Source: Ascarosepion bandense
Lineage: Eukaryota > Mollusca > Cephalopoda > Sepiida > Sepiidae
Direction: 5' to 3'
Length of the DNA: 64,000 nt
NCBI GenBank assembly: GCA_037127315.1
Contig: JBBBDQ010000332.1
Span: 534,001-598,000 of the forward strand
The notes under the pieces: model-generated
What the model saw: the letters and a program-made list of their open reading frames with translations, nothing else
Database searches by the model: none
Told to the model about the DNA's origin: nothing
Translations under genes and position numbers: made by a program
Part shown: positions 9,201-19,612 of the stretch, piece by piece
How the letters are laid out: every line of letters begins with the position of its first letter
How positions within the stretch are numbered: position 1 is the stretch's first letter

Positions 9201-9535
9201 AATGTTATATATTCTTGGTCGGTGTGGAATTTTACTTGGTAGTGTATTCGCATTTTGTTGCATAATTTGAAAAAAATTAGATGTTATTTCAAATGTCATA
9301 AAATGCAAGTGGCAAGCTAGATTTTGTTTTGACGACGAAGGTCAAATAACTCAGCACCAGAGGTGTGATGGAGTACCACAGAAATAACACATGTCGGATG
9401 GAGTCAGTTTAGATCAGCAGTTTGCAGACGGCAGTTGAGTTAAGAACACAGAAGGACCAGCCTCAATATACGTGTGCTAATCTTCCTAACCGACTCACCA
9501 ACACCCATTACAGCCAATGTCACTAAAGAAGAACG

Positions 9536-9579
<44 letters not shown>
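9201..9579. other. Unassigned sequence ending in (TA)n
   Basis: No gene recognised in 9201-9536. A (TA)n microsatellite spans about 9539-9578 and leads into the LINE tail at 9580. Confidence 0.4.
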
Positions 9580-9581
<2 letters not shown>

Positions 9582-9805
9582 AGCAAAGTCAATAGTCATC
9601 TCTCTCATTAACTTCCATCATCACTCTCATGGGCCTTTCTCGATCCACTCCACTCCCATCAGTATTCTCATCCTTCTCTTACCTACTTCCTGACAGCCCC
9701 TATAACCTTTCACTCCTTCTCATAACTTTCCAACAATGTAACCCCCTGTGCACTAGTGGCAGTAAACTGCCTTGCTTAGGGCAATAAGATTATTAAAAAA
9801 AAACG
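9580..9805 (+). mobile_element. LINE family A 3' end
   Basis: Carries AAGCAAAGTCAATAGTCATC (the K-V-N-S codons of the ORF end), the CT-rich UTR, CAGTAAACTGCCTTGC, TTAGGGCAATAAGATT and a terminal A-run. Closely parallels 5755-5990. Confidence 0.75.
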
Positions 9806-9989
9806 TTGCAGTAAGTCATTTTTCAATCTGAAAAGGCAAGTTACTTTGGGTCAAATTTATGGTCCGTGCATTTTATCAGCGAAAAAATCTTTATTTTGAT
9901 CGAAGTTTCTTTGATCGGAAAAAAATCATTTTGTATGCTGAGAAAAAGTCAGTTTTTGGTCGCAGATTTATTTTCGTTGATGAAGCAGA

Positions 9990-10038
<49 letters not shown>

Positions 10039-10071
10039 GAGGCAGAGACAGAGAAACAGAGTATACAATAA
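9806..10071. other. Unassigned sequence with (GA)n
   Basis: T- and A-rich DNA, then a (GA)n tract at 9992-10034 followed by GAGACAGAGAAACAG. Confidence 0.4.
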
Positions 10072-10190
10072 CAAAACCTGGTATTGCCAAGCAATCATCG
10101 ATCTAGGTACTGACCAGGCTCGAAGTTGCTTAACTTTGGTGACCATAGAGAAACCTGTATTTCAACCTGATGTGGCTTTAAACTGACACG
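10072..10190 (-). repeat. 5S rRNA-derived fragment
   Basis: Minus strand: TCACCAAAGTTAAGCAACTTCGAGCCTGGTC in two pieces, AGTACCTAGAT and CTTGGCAATACCAGG. It is a decayed 5S head without the tRNA-like module next to it. The next SINE, at 10248, is on the opposite strand and is a separate insertion. Confidence 0.7.
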
Positions 10191-10212
10191 GGAATAAAAG
10201 CATCTCTCGTCT

Positions 10213-10579
10213 ATTTTTTCAAATATTGAATTATTTGCACTTTCTTTGTGCGGCGTGGTGCAGTGGATATCGGCTCGGAACGAGAAATCAAGAAACCGAT
10301 TCGAATTCCAGTCGAATTCCTTGCATTCACTTACGCGCAAAAACCCTTGGGAAAGGTATTAATACGTCTCTTCCTTCCAGTTATGGGTTAAATAATAGGA
10401 CAGATTGGGTTCTGTAGCCTTGGTCGGCAACCAGTCTACCGCAGAAAGCAATGGCAATCTACAGCGTGATAATCTGCCCAGTCAGACGAGACATGATCGC
10501 CCAAGCCTGTATCACGTATGGCACTTAACTGACTGACTGAGTTCATTTTTTCAAATATTGAATTATTTGCTCTTTCTTT
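10213..10579 (+). repeat. T2 SINE flanked by a 35-bp target-site duplication
   Basis: The SINE occupies about 10248-10544: A box GTGGTGCAGTGGATATCGG, B box GATTCGAATTCC, body GTTATGGGTTAAATAA, tail ACTTAACTGACTGACTGA. Bases 10213-10247 (ATTTTTTCAAATATTG onward) recur at 10545-10579 with a single mismatch. That is a long target-site duplication, the signature of LINE-driven insertion, and its near identity suggests a fairly recent event. Part of the tail stem-loop is deleted. Confidence 0.9.
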
Positions 10580-11007
10580 AAGCAAAATCAATGAATACAA
10601 GCAAATAAAAACTTTGATAATGAAACAGTTGACTTATTTAACCAAAAATCTTTAATGAACAAAACAAAAATAAATTTCAGAAAGAAAATTTTGAATTTTT
10701 TACATTTTCCAGATATACTATTAAAAATGTCAACACATTTTGCCACTCTTTATATATCGATTACGTTCTGTTTATTCACAAGCTATGATCCAAATGCGAA
10801 AGCGTTTACAACTTTCTGGACTGAAAATCACTTAATTTCAATACATAAGCAATTTAATGATCAACATTCATTGACAAACACTTATTTATAAAGATTTAAA
10901 AATACAAGATTAGAAAATATATTAATACGTCTATTTGTAAAATTCTGATTTTTAAAGTTCAATATATAAATTACTTATCACCCTTAATCAAGAAATGCTT
11001 CCTTTTT
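10580..11007. other. AT-rich unassigned sequence
   Basis: One frame of 78 residues (10655-10891) has no recognisable domain and is probably chance. No repeats noticed. Confidence 0.35.
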
Positions 11008-12420
11008 TTTTTAAAATCATTTCATCCCAAGCAAGGCATTCCACTGCCACTATTGCGCAAGGGGTTATATAGGGGAAGGTAAAGGGAAAGAGTAGTTAGA
11101 TATAGGAAATATCAGAAGGAGGGTGATAGATGAGTAAAGACACCGAGGCTGAAGGTTGGGTAGATGTCAAGAGTGTTTGAAAGAATGGATGCGATATATT
11201 CTGTTAGGAGGTGTCTATTGACCTTACATTTAAACTCCTGGAGATTGTAGCCGTCGGGGAAGCAATCATGTGGAAGGGAATTCCACAGTCGGGAAGTGCG
11301 AGAAAAAAAACTGTTGCAGTAGAAATTACGGTTACATTTTATCGGTTTCACTGTAAAAGGGTGGGATCTAGTTGCTAATCTAGTATCTCGTGCAAATTCG
11401 TACCTGGGGGGCACCAGTGATCTAAGTTCATCGGAGCAGAAGCCATGAAAGTATTTATAGAAGAGACACAGGGAAGCCACGTCGCGCCGGTGAGAGAGAG
11501 ACTGCAGTCGGTTTGCCATGTCGGTATCGATCACATTACAAACTCTCCGTTGTATTTTGTCAAGAACCCCGAGGAGAACAGCAGGGGCACCCGACCAGAT
11601 GTAGTAGCAGTACTCAATGCACGGGCGGATGGTAGATTTATATATGTGCAGGATAGATTCAGACGGACAAACTTCCGTGCTCTGCACAGAGAACCGACTT
11701 TCATAGCAACGGATTTAGCAATGGATTCGATATAGCCATTCCACTTGAGGTCCGCTGAAAGTGTGAGACCAAGGAGGCGTAGTGTTTTACTCACTGGGAG
11801 GCAAGCCTGGTCCATGCTAATGGGAGGTAGGTGCGATTGTCTATGATGGTCAATTGATAGCAGCTTCGTTTTAGAAGCATTAAAATGTACGAGTCATTTC
11901 TTACCCCAGTCCACTACGGATTGTAGGTCCTTTTCAAGCTCGGCTGCAAAGTTAGCTTTGTCGCCCACACCAGATTTTTTATCAAGGCGAGAGTAAACTG
12001 TGGCGTCATCGGCGCACATACCTACTTGGGATCTTATGGTATCGGGGAGATCATTAATGTAGATCAGAAAGAGCGTAGGACCTAGGATAGAGCCTTGAGG
12101 GACACCCGCGTTGTATGGTAGTTCTGTGAGGCATGTCCGTTTAATACCACCGTCAATGTGCTGTTAGAGAGGAAATACTGGATTAGGTCAAACAAATGTC
12201 CAGTTACACCATAGCTCCGCAGTTTGTATAGAAGGCCAGTAGAACGCTTTAGAGATATCCAAGGCAACGGTTCGGGCTTCGCCGTTCTTGTCGAGAGCCT
12301 GGTATATGTACTCGGTAACGGTCGTTAGCATATCAGCAGTAGACCTGGTGAAGCGGAAACCATACTGCTTGTCCGATAGTAGCCTGTGTGCTGTGAGATG
12401 CTGAACCACCTTGCTTAGTT
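11008..12420 (-). mobile_element. CR1/Jockey-like LINE, longest family A copy (RT palm to 3' tail)
   Basis: Minus strand, in order from 12420: HRLLSDKQYGFR (RT fingers), an AVTEYI/ALDISKAF region with the first catalytic Asp, [29 protein letters not shown] sequence, [10 protein letters not shown] (RT catalytic YXDD block, about 12003-12025), a KTLRLLGLTLSADLKW thumb, RPCIEYCYYIWSGAP, RRDVASLCLFYKYF and RTSRLWNSL, then a 3' UTR ending with CTTGCTTGGGATGAAATGATT. The ORF is broken by several frameshifts; the N-terminal endonuclease is absent. An apurinic-type endonuclease is expected for this superfamily but cannot be checked. Confidence 0.9.
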
Positions 12421-12479
12421 AAGATAACTTAAAAGCTGCTTTTATTCGATGTCACGGTTTTATGTAAATTTGTCTTTAA
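12421..12479. other. Short spacer
   Basis: No feature. Confidence 0.3.
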
Positions 12480-12890
12480 CTAAATTCCATTAATTTCAAC
12501 AGACATCCAAACTTTAGGCTTCATACACTTTTGTGCAAATTAACTGAAACAAAACGTATAGTGTCTTCGTAGGATCTTTCACACTTTCTCTGGTCTCGTA
12601 TACGTCGTCTCTTGGGATTATTTTATTTTTTCCGTCCGCATTTTCCTTTACGTTTTGGACTAATGGATCCAATTTGTTTCTTCGCCTTGATCACACGACT
12701 AACAGTTAAAAGAATGACACCAACAATATCCACGATCTTTCTGAAAGGCTTTCCAGTGTATTCGTGCACCGTTATAATTTTCGTACGCTTCCTTGGAGTA
12801 ACGCCCATCGCAAACACCAGCCGTAGGACAACTAATCGACAGTCGAGACAATAGTGTCTGGGTGTTATAAAAATCTCATGCAATCACAGA
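12480..12890 (-). mobile_element. Internally deleted Tc1-like transposon (copy 2)
   Basis: Minus strand 12883-12623 reads continuously as CLDCRLVVLRLVFAMGVTP, RKRTKIITVHEYTGKPFRKI, VDIVGVILLTVSRVIKAKK, SISPKRKGKCGRKK: the DNA-binding half of a Tc1-like transposase. It then reaches PRDDVYETRESVKDP-like codons (frameshifted) and CTACGAAGACACTATACG, and joins a terminal sequence with CAGTTAATTTGCACAAAAG near 12530-12550. No catalytic Asp region remains. Copy 1 (1524-2010) is deleted at nearly the same place. Confidence 0.8.
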
Positions 12891-13010
12891 TAACGCAATA
12901 TTTTTCAAGGCCAAAAAACTTTCAGCATACACCCCGAAAATAGATTTATATTGCTGCACACCGCCGCAAATAATACAATATGACGAAAAAAATAAAAAGC
13001 AATTAACACA
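12891..13010. other. Spacer
   Basis: AT-rich, no feature recognised. Confidence 0.3.
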
Positions 13011-13039
13011 TCTAAACGTATTTATAAATGGAACTTTGA

Positions 13040-13074
<35 letters not shown>

Positions 13075-13741
13075 TGAGTGTGTCTGCGTGTGTGTCTGTT
13101 ACCTATAGACTCCGAAACGGCTGAACCGATTTTCTTGAAAATTTACACAGTTGTACTATAAGCGTCTGCGAGTGTTCTTAGTTAGGTTTTGTGTCGAGGT
13201 ACCCCCGATAAATATCGAAAAAATCGGGTTATAGAAGGAATAGTCCGATTTTAATCAAATTTGATGCAATCATAAACAAAGACATAAGAAACGATATTCA
13301 GAAGTTTCAAGGTTGCAGTTCTTACAATAATGCAGAAAATCGATAAAATATATATAAAAGGCAAGATGTTTGTGTGTGTGTCTGTTTATCTGCCTGTATG
13401 CCTATATTTTTTCAGCCCTTTTATTTTAGTTATTGCTTCGGGTTTGGCTCTAAGTAGGCATAATTCTAGTTCTTAGTCTCAGCCATGATACCATTTACTC
13501 AGAAGAATTATTTAACCTTCAAAATTCAGTTTACGACGAAAAAAACTTATTTGATATCGATACCAGGAGATCAAAATTTGACTTACATCCATTCATTTTT
13601 CTTTCAGTCTACGGTTTTTAACTGGAAACAACTATTGCTTTTTAGTCTTTCGTGCCAACGTCCAAAGAGTCTGAGCTCCAGGACCATGGATTAGTTTTAA
13701 AGCTTTCATTAGACCCGAGCAACACCCGGCTATACTGCTAG
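13011..13741 (+). mobile_element. Non-autonomous Helitron, both ends present
   Basis: Starts TCTAAACGTATTTATAAATG immediately after an A, and ends GCTATACTGCTAG immediately before a T: the 5'-TC, 3'-CTAG and A/T insertion site of Helitrons. A GC-rich terminal stem region lies 10-28 bases from the 3' end (ACCCGAGCAACACCCGGC), though mutations have weakened the pairing. Inside are two TG-rich tracts and CCGAAACGGCTGAACCGATT, typical of Helitron-type repeats in invertebrates. No Rep/helicase ORF, so it depended on another element. A second copy begins at 63868. Confidence 0.85.
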
Positions 13742-13759
13742 TCACTCAATAAATCCCGA

Positions 13760-14830
13760 GCCTAACTAATAAAACAACAACTTTTAGGCAAAAATTCGAC
13801 CATATTCATCAACATAGTCTCCTTCTAGGGTGATACTCTGATTCCAACGCTTTTTTAACAATTCGATGCCTACTTTTGTAGAACGATTTGACATCAAAAT
13901 ACGCCCCAGTTTCCGATATCTCTTTTTCAATCTTCTTTCCCTGAAGTATTCTCTTGAAAACTGCAAACAGCCGTAGTCGCTGGTGCCAGATCTGGAGAAT
14001 AGGGTAGATGCAAAGCAATTCTAAGTGCAATTCATGTAGTTTTGCCATCGTTGCGATCAACTTGTGACACAGTGCGTTGTCTTGGTGAAATATCACTTTT
14101 TTCTTTTTCATTTATGACCGTTTTTTTGCGATCTCTTCCTTTAAATGCACCAATAATGCTATATAATATTCGCTATTGATGGTTCTTCCTTTCTCAAGAT
14201 AATCGATGAAAAAATACCTTACGCATCCCAAAATACGGAGACCAAAACCTTGCCTGCTGATGTTTGAGTCTTTGGTCACTTTAGATGGCGATCACCTGCC
14301 GCTGTTCATTGAGCTGACTGTCGATTTGACTCCGGAGTGAAGTAGTGGGTCCATGTTTTATCCATTGTCATATATTTACGCAGAAACTTCTTGTTGCTTT
14401 GAAACAGTTGCAAACAACGCCCTGAACAGTCGACGCGTCGTTGTTTTTGATCGACTGTGAGCAAACGCCTACTTTGAACACATATTTTTCATTGACAAAT
14501 GTTCATGACAAATGGTGAATACACGGTCTCCTAATAGGTTCAAATCCTCTTCTCTCTCCCACAACGATCGGCCAACCGATAGTTTGTGAAATTTTTTGAT
14601 GTTTTCGGGGACATTTATGTTTGTACGACCGCGTTTGAAGTCAGCATGCCACCTCTTAACCGTTGTTTCAGACAGAGGAGAATCTGAATAATACTTATCA
14701 AGCTATTGATTTGCTTGAACAGTATTTTTCCCATCAGAAAGCAATACTTTATTAGCACGCGAAATTCTGATTTTTCCATTGTTTTGAAAATTTGCAACAT
14801 TACCTTCATGTAATTTGTAAACTAATAATT
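13760..14830 (-). mobile_element. mariner-family transposase, degenerate
   Basis: Minus strand from 14780: MEKSEFRVLIKYCFLMGK (N-terminal helix-turn-helix), a KRWHADFKRG-like stretch, CHEHLSMKNMCSK, TMDKTWTHYFTPESN (first catalytic Asp; the usual Glu after it is Lys), a VSVFWDA-like stretch, GRTINSEYYIALL-like, FHQDNALCHK (second Asp), and the C-terminus KKRWNQSITLEGDYVDE near 13800. The third catalytic Asp region is frameshifted (YPILQIWHQRL). mariner transposase normally cuts at TA; this copy has stops and frameshifts and is dead. It starts just after the Helitron; terminal repeats not resolved. Confidence 0.92.
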
Positions 14831-14869
14831 TTATTGAGCCCAGATTTTGTCACGTGCCATTTAGAGTTT

Positions 14870-15165
14870 CATCTTCTATGTGCCCTGTCCCTTCAGGACC
14901 TAGGCGATCATGGTTCCCTACGTCACCCTATCCCTTGTGGCTCATAGTATGTTTGCTCCTGTTACTCCTGGCAACCCCGTTCCGTCATTCCACTTGATCA
15001 GGCTCTGCAAATATGTTATCCGCTGCCTTCCTCTGCTCTCTTTCCTTCTATCTGGCCAGTTAGTATCAGGTTCTCCAGGCTCTCCTTCCTCATTGCGTGT
15101 CCCAGGAACTTCAGTTGTCTCTTCCTGATTGATTTTTCATTTGTGGCACCATCTATATTTCAGGC
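14870..15165 (-). mobile_element. RTE-clade LINE, 3' end (RTE-1)
   Basis: Minus strand encodes RQLKFLGHAMRKESLENLIL-like, GRQRITYLQSLIKWNDGTGL-like and a TGATGANILRAT-like ORF end, with frameshifts, followed by GGGACAGGGCACATAGAAG. The same 3' end occurs at 21722-22610, 36712-37090 and 56995-57400, all on the minus strand. Confidence 0.85.
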
Positions 15166-15344
15166 CCGGGACTTATTGAATCCCACCCTGTGACTCCAGT
15201 GGGTCTAAAACTGACCGTATGGTGAAGGAAAGGAAACTAAATCAGTTGTTTCAATTAATTTTCACCAAATATGTATATCAGATGCTGAATTCTGTTGAAG
15301 AGAAGTAGCCAAGCTGAAATATAGACGCATTCAGTATGAATATG
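15166..15344. other. Spacer
   Basis: No feature recognised. Confidence 0.3.
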
Positions 15345-15550
15345 ACTGATCCATTGGAGTAGATAGACTAAACTATCGCCCGGTTCACACTCCACCCACG
15401 TCTATTGAACAGGTGATGAGGCTCATCCCTTGTTTCCTGGTTCGGATGTGATTTCCGGCTTTCTCTTTTTCCAATCTTTTTACTCTTACGTAGCCCCCTG
15501 CGCATCAGTGGCGTTACCGCCTTTCTTGGGGTGATATGATTAAACAAAAA
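15345..15550 (+). mobile_element. LINE-like 3' tail with the GGTTCACACTCCACCC unit (family B)
   Basis: One copy of a unit starting TTGGAGTAGATAGACTAAAC, then CGCCCGGTTCACACTCCACC, CGTCTATTGAACAGGTGA and CCGGCTTTCTCTTTTTCC, followed by CTTACGTAGCCCCCTGCGC, GGCGTTACCGCC, CTTGGGGTGATATGATT and As. Other copies at 26085-26510, 37337-37690, 38050-38370 and 44350-44545 have one to several units. Confidence 0.75.
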
Positions 15551-15649
15551 ATTATTATTGATTATGAGTCATTATGCCAGCAGAGATAAGAAAGATGGTT
15601 TCAGTAAGCAATTTCAATTAATTCAAATATACCAGATACTTAAAAAAAG
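15551..15649. other. Spacer
   Basis: No feature. Confidence 0.3.
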
Positions 15650-15952
15650 TTCAGTTAAGCGCCATACGTGATACACGCTTTGGACGATCATGTCTCGAAA
15701 GAGACATGACTAACTGGGCAGAACACTATCCCGCAGTAGGTTGCCATTACTTTCTGCGGTAGACTGGTTGCCAGGCAAGAATATAGAACCCAATCTGTCT
15801 TGTTATTTAACCCATAACCAGAGGGAACAGACGGATTAATACCTTTCTGAAAAGTATTTGTGCATAAGTGTATGCAAGAAATTCAAGTGGAATTTGAACA
15901 CGGCACCTCTATCTCTCGTTCCAAGTCGATAGCCACTGTACCACAACGCATG
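15650..15952 (-). repeat. T2 SINE, full length
   Basis: From TCAGTTAAGCGCCATACG (tail) through the CATGTCTC hairpin, GCAGTAGGTTGCCATT, GTTATGGGTTAAATAAC (minus) and the degenerate tRNA-like head ending CCACAACGCATG. No 5S head. Confidence 0.85.
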
Positions 15953-16176
15953 TAGCTTAAAAATTGCTGAAATTTGAAACAAATATACAGCTAATTGATA
16001 AATGAAAAAAAATTAAACAACGGACAAATGAAAAGTAGATGTCAAACTAAGAAATAAACATAGCAACAAATTACATTCACCTAAATTATTCAATATTTAA
16101 TTTACATGTAATTTCTGTTTTCAGACATTTAGGATATGATGTTATAAACTTTTTAAAAAATATTCTGTCAATATAC
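15953..16176. other. AT-rich spacer
   Basis: No feature recognised. Confidence 0.3.
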
Positions 16177-16505
16177 CTCTCTCGCACTTCCCGCATGTGG
16201 AACTCACTCCCGTATTCTTACTTTCCTGACGGCTACGACCTTCAGAAATTTAAAAGCAAAGTTAATACTCACCTACTAACCACTGGACTCTAGCTCTCTC
16301 CCCTCCCCTCCCCTGTATAATCTTCACTTTCTCTCCGCCCATGTATCTGTCATTGCACCTGCTTTCTCAGCTTTCTATTGTTTCTTTCTAACTAGCTTGT
16401 ACTCCTCACTCTTTTCTAATTAATCTTTCTACATTTATGTAACCCCCTGCACATCAGTGGCGTTTCTGCCTTGCTCGGGGTGAAATGATTAAAAAAAAAA
16501 ATATA
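16177..16505 (+). mobile_element. LINE 3' end (RT C-terminus and UTR)
   Basis: Starts within the ORF end (SRTSRMWNSLPYSYFPDGYD-like, then LQKFKSKVNTHLLT), followed by GACTCTAGCTCTCTCCCCTC, CTGCACATCAGTGGCG, CTTGCTCGGGGTGAAATG and ATTAAAAAA. It links the ORF end of family A type with this UTR type; 3591-3775 is a shorter copy. Confidence 0.8.
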
Positions 16506-16734
16506 TATTAGGCGATTCTTCTTTACAAGTGGTAATGTTAATAATAACCGTTTCCTTATAAGATAACTTTCGGCATTTATTGAGCGAGAAGTCATTGTTG
16601 CCATTGAATGATAAGTATAAGTGTGTTGTTTTGGTGCAAGAAAAATATAATGTCTGTTTAATTCGTTTTACTTATGGCAGATTATTTAATGCTAGAAAAT
16701 ATTTTAGAATGTCAGATGTTGCTTTTTGGATAAT
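16506..16734 (+). repeat. Possible dispersed repeat fragment (weak)
   Basis: GTGTGTTGTTTTGGTGCAAG at 16620 resembles GTGTTGTTTTGGTGCAAGAA at 34678 and GTGATGTTTTGGTGCAAGGA at 37826, so a short shared element may be present. The rest is unassigned. Confidence 0.4.
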
Positions 16735-17035
16735 AATGATTTAGTGATACAAGTTTTACTAATTAATCCATAGCTAGGGGTAGAAAAGAGCTGAATTCTT
16801 CCTTTCACAAAAGTATTTGCGCGTAAATTAATATGACAGGCCCAAATGGAATTGGAACTCGCGTCTCGGATTAAGAACTCCGAGGTATTATCCATTAACC
16901 CACTCGCAGCCCAGCTTACTATAGCTGGTATCCCCAAGCTGTCACTCATCTAGGTACAGACCAGACGTGGCGTTACTAAACTTCAGTGATCGTACGGAAA
17001 TTAGTGTTTCAACGGGTGATACCCGTAAGTATAGA
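16735..17035 (-). repeat. Composite 5S + tRNA SINE, tail T3
   Basis: Minus strand: a 5S-derived head (about 17035-16915: TACTTACGGGTATCACCC, TGAAGTTTAGTAACGCCACG, ATGAGTGACAGCTTGGGGAT), a diverged tRNA-like head (GAGTGGGTTAATGGATAATACC, B box GAGTTCCAATTCC), a body and the T3 end (AGCTATGGATTAATTAG, AACTTGTATCACTAAA). Confidence 0.75.
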
Positions 17036-17149
17036 ATTTTTGGTTCAGTGATTGTGTTTAAGTAATTTAAATATAGGATACCGAGGTACGACATTTATCT
17101 CAGGAAAGCACCCATATTGAGTTTGCTGCAAGGGCACTGGCTCAAATTA
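17036..17149. other. Spacer
   Basis: No feature recognised. Confidence 0.3.
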
Positions 17150-18400
17150 TCTAATTATTATATTTGCTGGGTGCACAAGGGATGTAGTGGACAACAGTAG
17201 ATTAGACAATGTGGTGAATTTCAGTTGCAGAATTTTCCTGAACCCACCAGTCGCAAAAGGTGAAGACAAAGAGTTTGAGCTTGATAATGTTGAGTATGAG
17301 GTTATTGATCAGTTTTGCTACCTTGGCGACATGTTAAGTGCAGATTAAGGTGCAGAAACAAGTTCAATATCACGTGTAAGATCAGGTTAGAAAAAAATTA
17401 GAGAACTTTTGCCTCTTTTAAAATATCGTGTATTTTAGTATAGGATGATTTTTGGTTGGTTGTTTTGTTTTATGGCATATCAACCTTGGCGGATCATTTA
17501 TTGCCAACTAAAATTTAAAACAAAATTTATTTGTTACTGGTAATACCTTTTTTTTCTTTCAACAATTCAGTGTTGTTTTTATATGAGTTTTTGTGTCTAG
17601 TAATACTTTTTCTTTTCGAGTAGATTCATTGGGATTTGTTTTTAAAGGCAGGGTCCCCAAGTCCTACTTATGTTATTTAACCCATAACTGGAAGGAAGGG
17701 AAGGATTAATACCTTTCTAAAGGGTACCAGTGCTTAAGTGAATGCAGGGTATTCAACTGGAATTCGAACTCGGCTCACCGATTTCTCTTTCCGAGCCGAT
17801 ATTCACTGCACCACAACGCACATCCGTAAATAACGCTTACAGCACCTGGTATTATCAAGCGGTCACCCATCTAATTACTGACCAGGCTTAACGTTGCTTA
17901 ACTTCGGTGATCGAAGCAAGAGCCGGTGTATTCAATGTTATATGGCCCTATAGGATGAAAGGAAAGCTATATTCAGCTTGTGTTAGAATTGTTATGGTAT
18001 ATGGTAGTGAAACCTGGCTGTTTAAGGGAACTTGATATTGGCAGAATTGCTCGAACTGACACGCAAATGGTACGGTGAATATGCAATGTCAGTTTTGGAC
18101 TTCAGAGGAGTTAAGGAATAAGTTAGATATTCTCAATAAAACAGATGTTATGCGTCAAATAAACTTAGATGGTCTGGGCATGTTGAGAGAATGGACATAG
18201 AAAACCAGGTTAGCAGTTATAGTTTTACTGAAGTCGACGGCCAAAGAGGGATAGGTAGACTAAGTAAAATATGGACTCAGCTTATCAAAGACGATTAGAG
18301 ATTACAGCCAGGCCTCACACAAAATCGGGAAAAACCCTGTCCAACCTATCCTAGCATGAAAACGGACGTTAAACGGTGATGAACATGATGATAGATGAAG
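17150..18400 (+). mobile_element. Second RTE/CR1-type LINE, split by a SINE (RTE-2)
   Basis: Left part 17190-17440 encodes LNPPVAKGEDKEFELDNVEY, EVIDQFCYLGDMLSAD and SSISRVRSG. The right part, resuming after 17958, encodes MKGKLYSACVRIVMVYGSET, SEELRNKLDILNKTDVMRQI and LDGLGMLREWT in broken frames, ending with GAAAACGGACGTTAAACGG and GATGAACATGATGATAG. These are the thumb and C-terminal region of an endonuclease-reverse-transcriptase ORF. The two parts are one ancestral copy interrupted by 17449-17948. Confidence 0.85.
17439..17958 (-). repeat. Complete composite 5S + tRNA SINE (T1) with 10-bp target duplication
   Basis: TATAGGATGA at 17439-17448 recurs at 17949-17958, and the 500 bp between is an intact insertion in the LINE. 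Minus strand order: 5S head from GGGCCATATAACATTG (17948) with GAAGTTAAGCAACGTTAAGC and ATTAGATGGGTGACC; tRNA-like head (A box GTGGTGCAGTGAATATCGG, B box GAGTTCGAATTCC); body GTTATGGGTTAAATAAC; then AGTAGGACTTGGGGACC and a long T1 tail ending GTTGATATGCCATAAAAC and CAACCAACC. This is the best-delimited copy and defines the length of the family. Confidence 0.92.
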
Positions 18401-18965
18401 ACCAGGCCATCCCATTCTTTTCTGACCTTGTGCTATATATTCTTCGTAAAAGCAGTAATATTGAAGCCATTGCTACTAGTGTTCCGCTTTCATTCAACCT
18501 TTAGGCTATTGCAGTGTACACAGGGATGACGGGCGTAGAATGGCAACATGTACTTGATATGACATTTCTGAAGACAAAACTCTTATTCCATTTTCTATTT
18601 TTCTAAAATAAATAGCAGAATAGACTAGACTCTCTAGCCTTATTTATCAGCCAGTCTACAAGAACATTTTGAAAAATAAAATCGTAAAAAATGTAACGGT
18701 TAACAAAGACCCCAACCACCATCACAATCAACAACAACAACAAAATGCTGGAAAGATCGTTAACAGCTACTGGACTTGAGAAACCGATTTTCTCGAAAAA
18801 TAATTTTAAGAGATTGTACTAACTTCAACAGACAGTAGCACTGGCTGCTCGGTCAATGAATGTCTAATGTTTCCTTATAAGGAAACGGCTAATATTGCCA
18901 TTAACATTTCCACGCACACACATGCAAGCGCGCTCTGTGATCCCTGCACTTCTTGCTATTATTAT
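18401..18965. other. Unassigned sequence
   Basis: No domain recognised. A short CAACAACAACAAC run lies at 18729-18742. Confidence 0.35.
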
Positions 18966-19252
18966 AAATCAGTCAGTTAAATGCCATATGTGATACACGC
19001 TTGGGCGATCATGTCTCGAAAGAGACATGATTGACTGGGCAGAAGATTATCCAGCATTACTTTCTTCGGTAGACTGGTTGCCAGCCAAGGCTATAGAACC
19101 AATCTGTCCTGTTATTTAATCCATAACTGGAGGGAAGAGACGGATTAATACCTTTCCCAAGGTAAGTGAATGTAAGGAATTCAACTGGAATTCGAACTCG
19201 GCTTCCCGATTTGTCGTTCCGAGCCGATATCTACTGCACCACAACGCACATC
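18966..19252 (-). repeat. T2 SINE
   Basis: TCAGTCAGTTAAATGCCATA (tail), TCTCGAAAGAGACATGA (hairpin), GTTATGGATTAAATAAC (minus body) and the tRNA-like head ending CACCACAACGCACATCC. Slightly shortened in the body (CCCAAGG then GTAAGTG). Confidence 0.85.
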
Positions 19253-19550
19253 CTATCATTATCAATAAGTACCTTATTATCTACAATTTGACATGTTTAC
19301 TTACATGACACTAAATGCGGCTCACCGTCTCCACCATAGCCCTTACCAAAGTCCATTACCCCAGAGGCCACATTTTATTTCTCCTAACCCCACCTCAACA
19401 AGACACGCACAATCTCCCTTTCTTTATTTCTACATTTGTATCAAGCCCTATCTCTTCCTGGAAATCAGTGTTGACCTTTTGCGATTACTAACAGAAGAGG
19501 GGGTCACACTTACAACTAAAGAAAGGCTTAAAAAGAAAGAAAGAAAGAAA

Positions 19551-19611
<61 letters not shown>
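19253..19611. other. Unassigned sequence ending in (GA)n
   Basis: 19293-19560 has an open frame of about 90 residues before it enters the (GA)n tract at 19554-19607. No domain recognised; probably chance. Confidence 0.35.
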
Positions 19612-19612
<1 letters not shown>

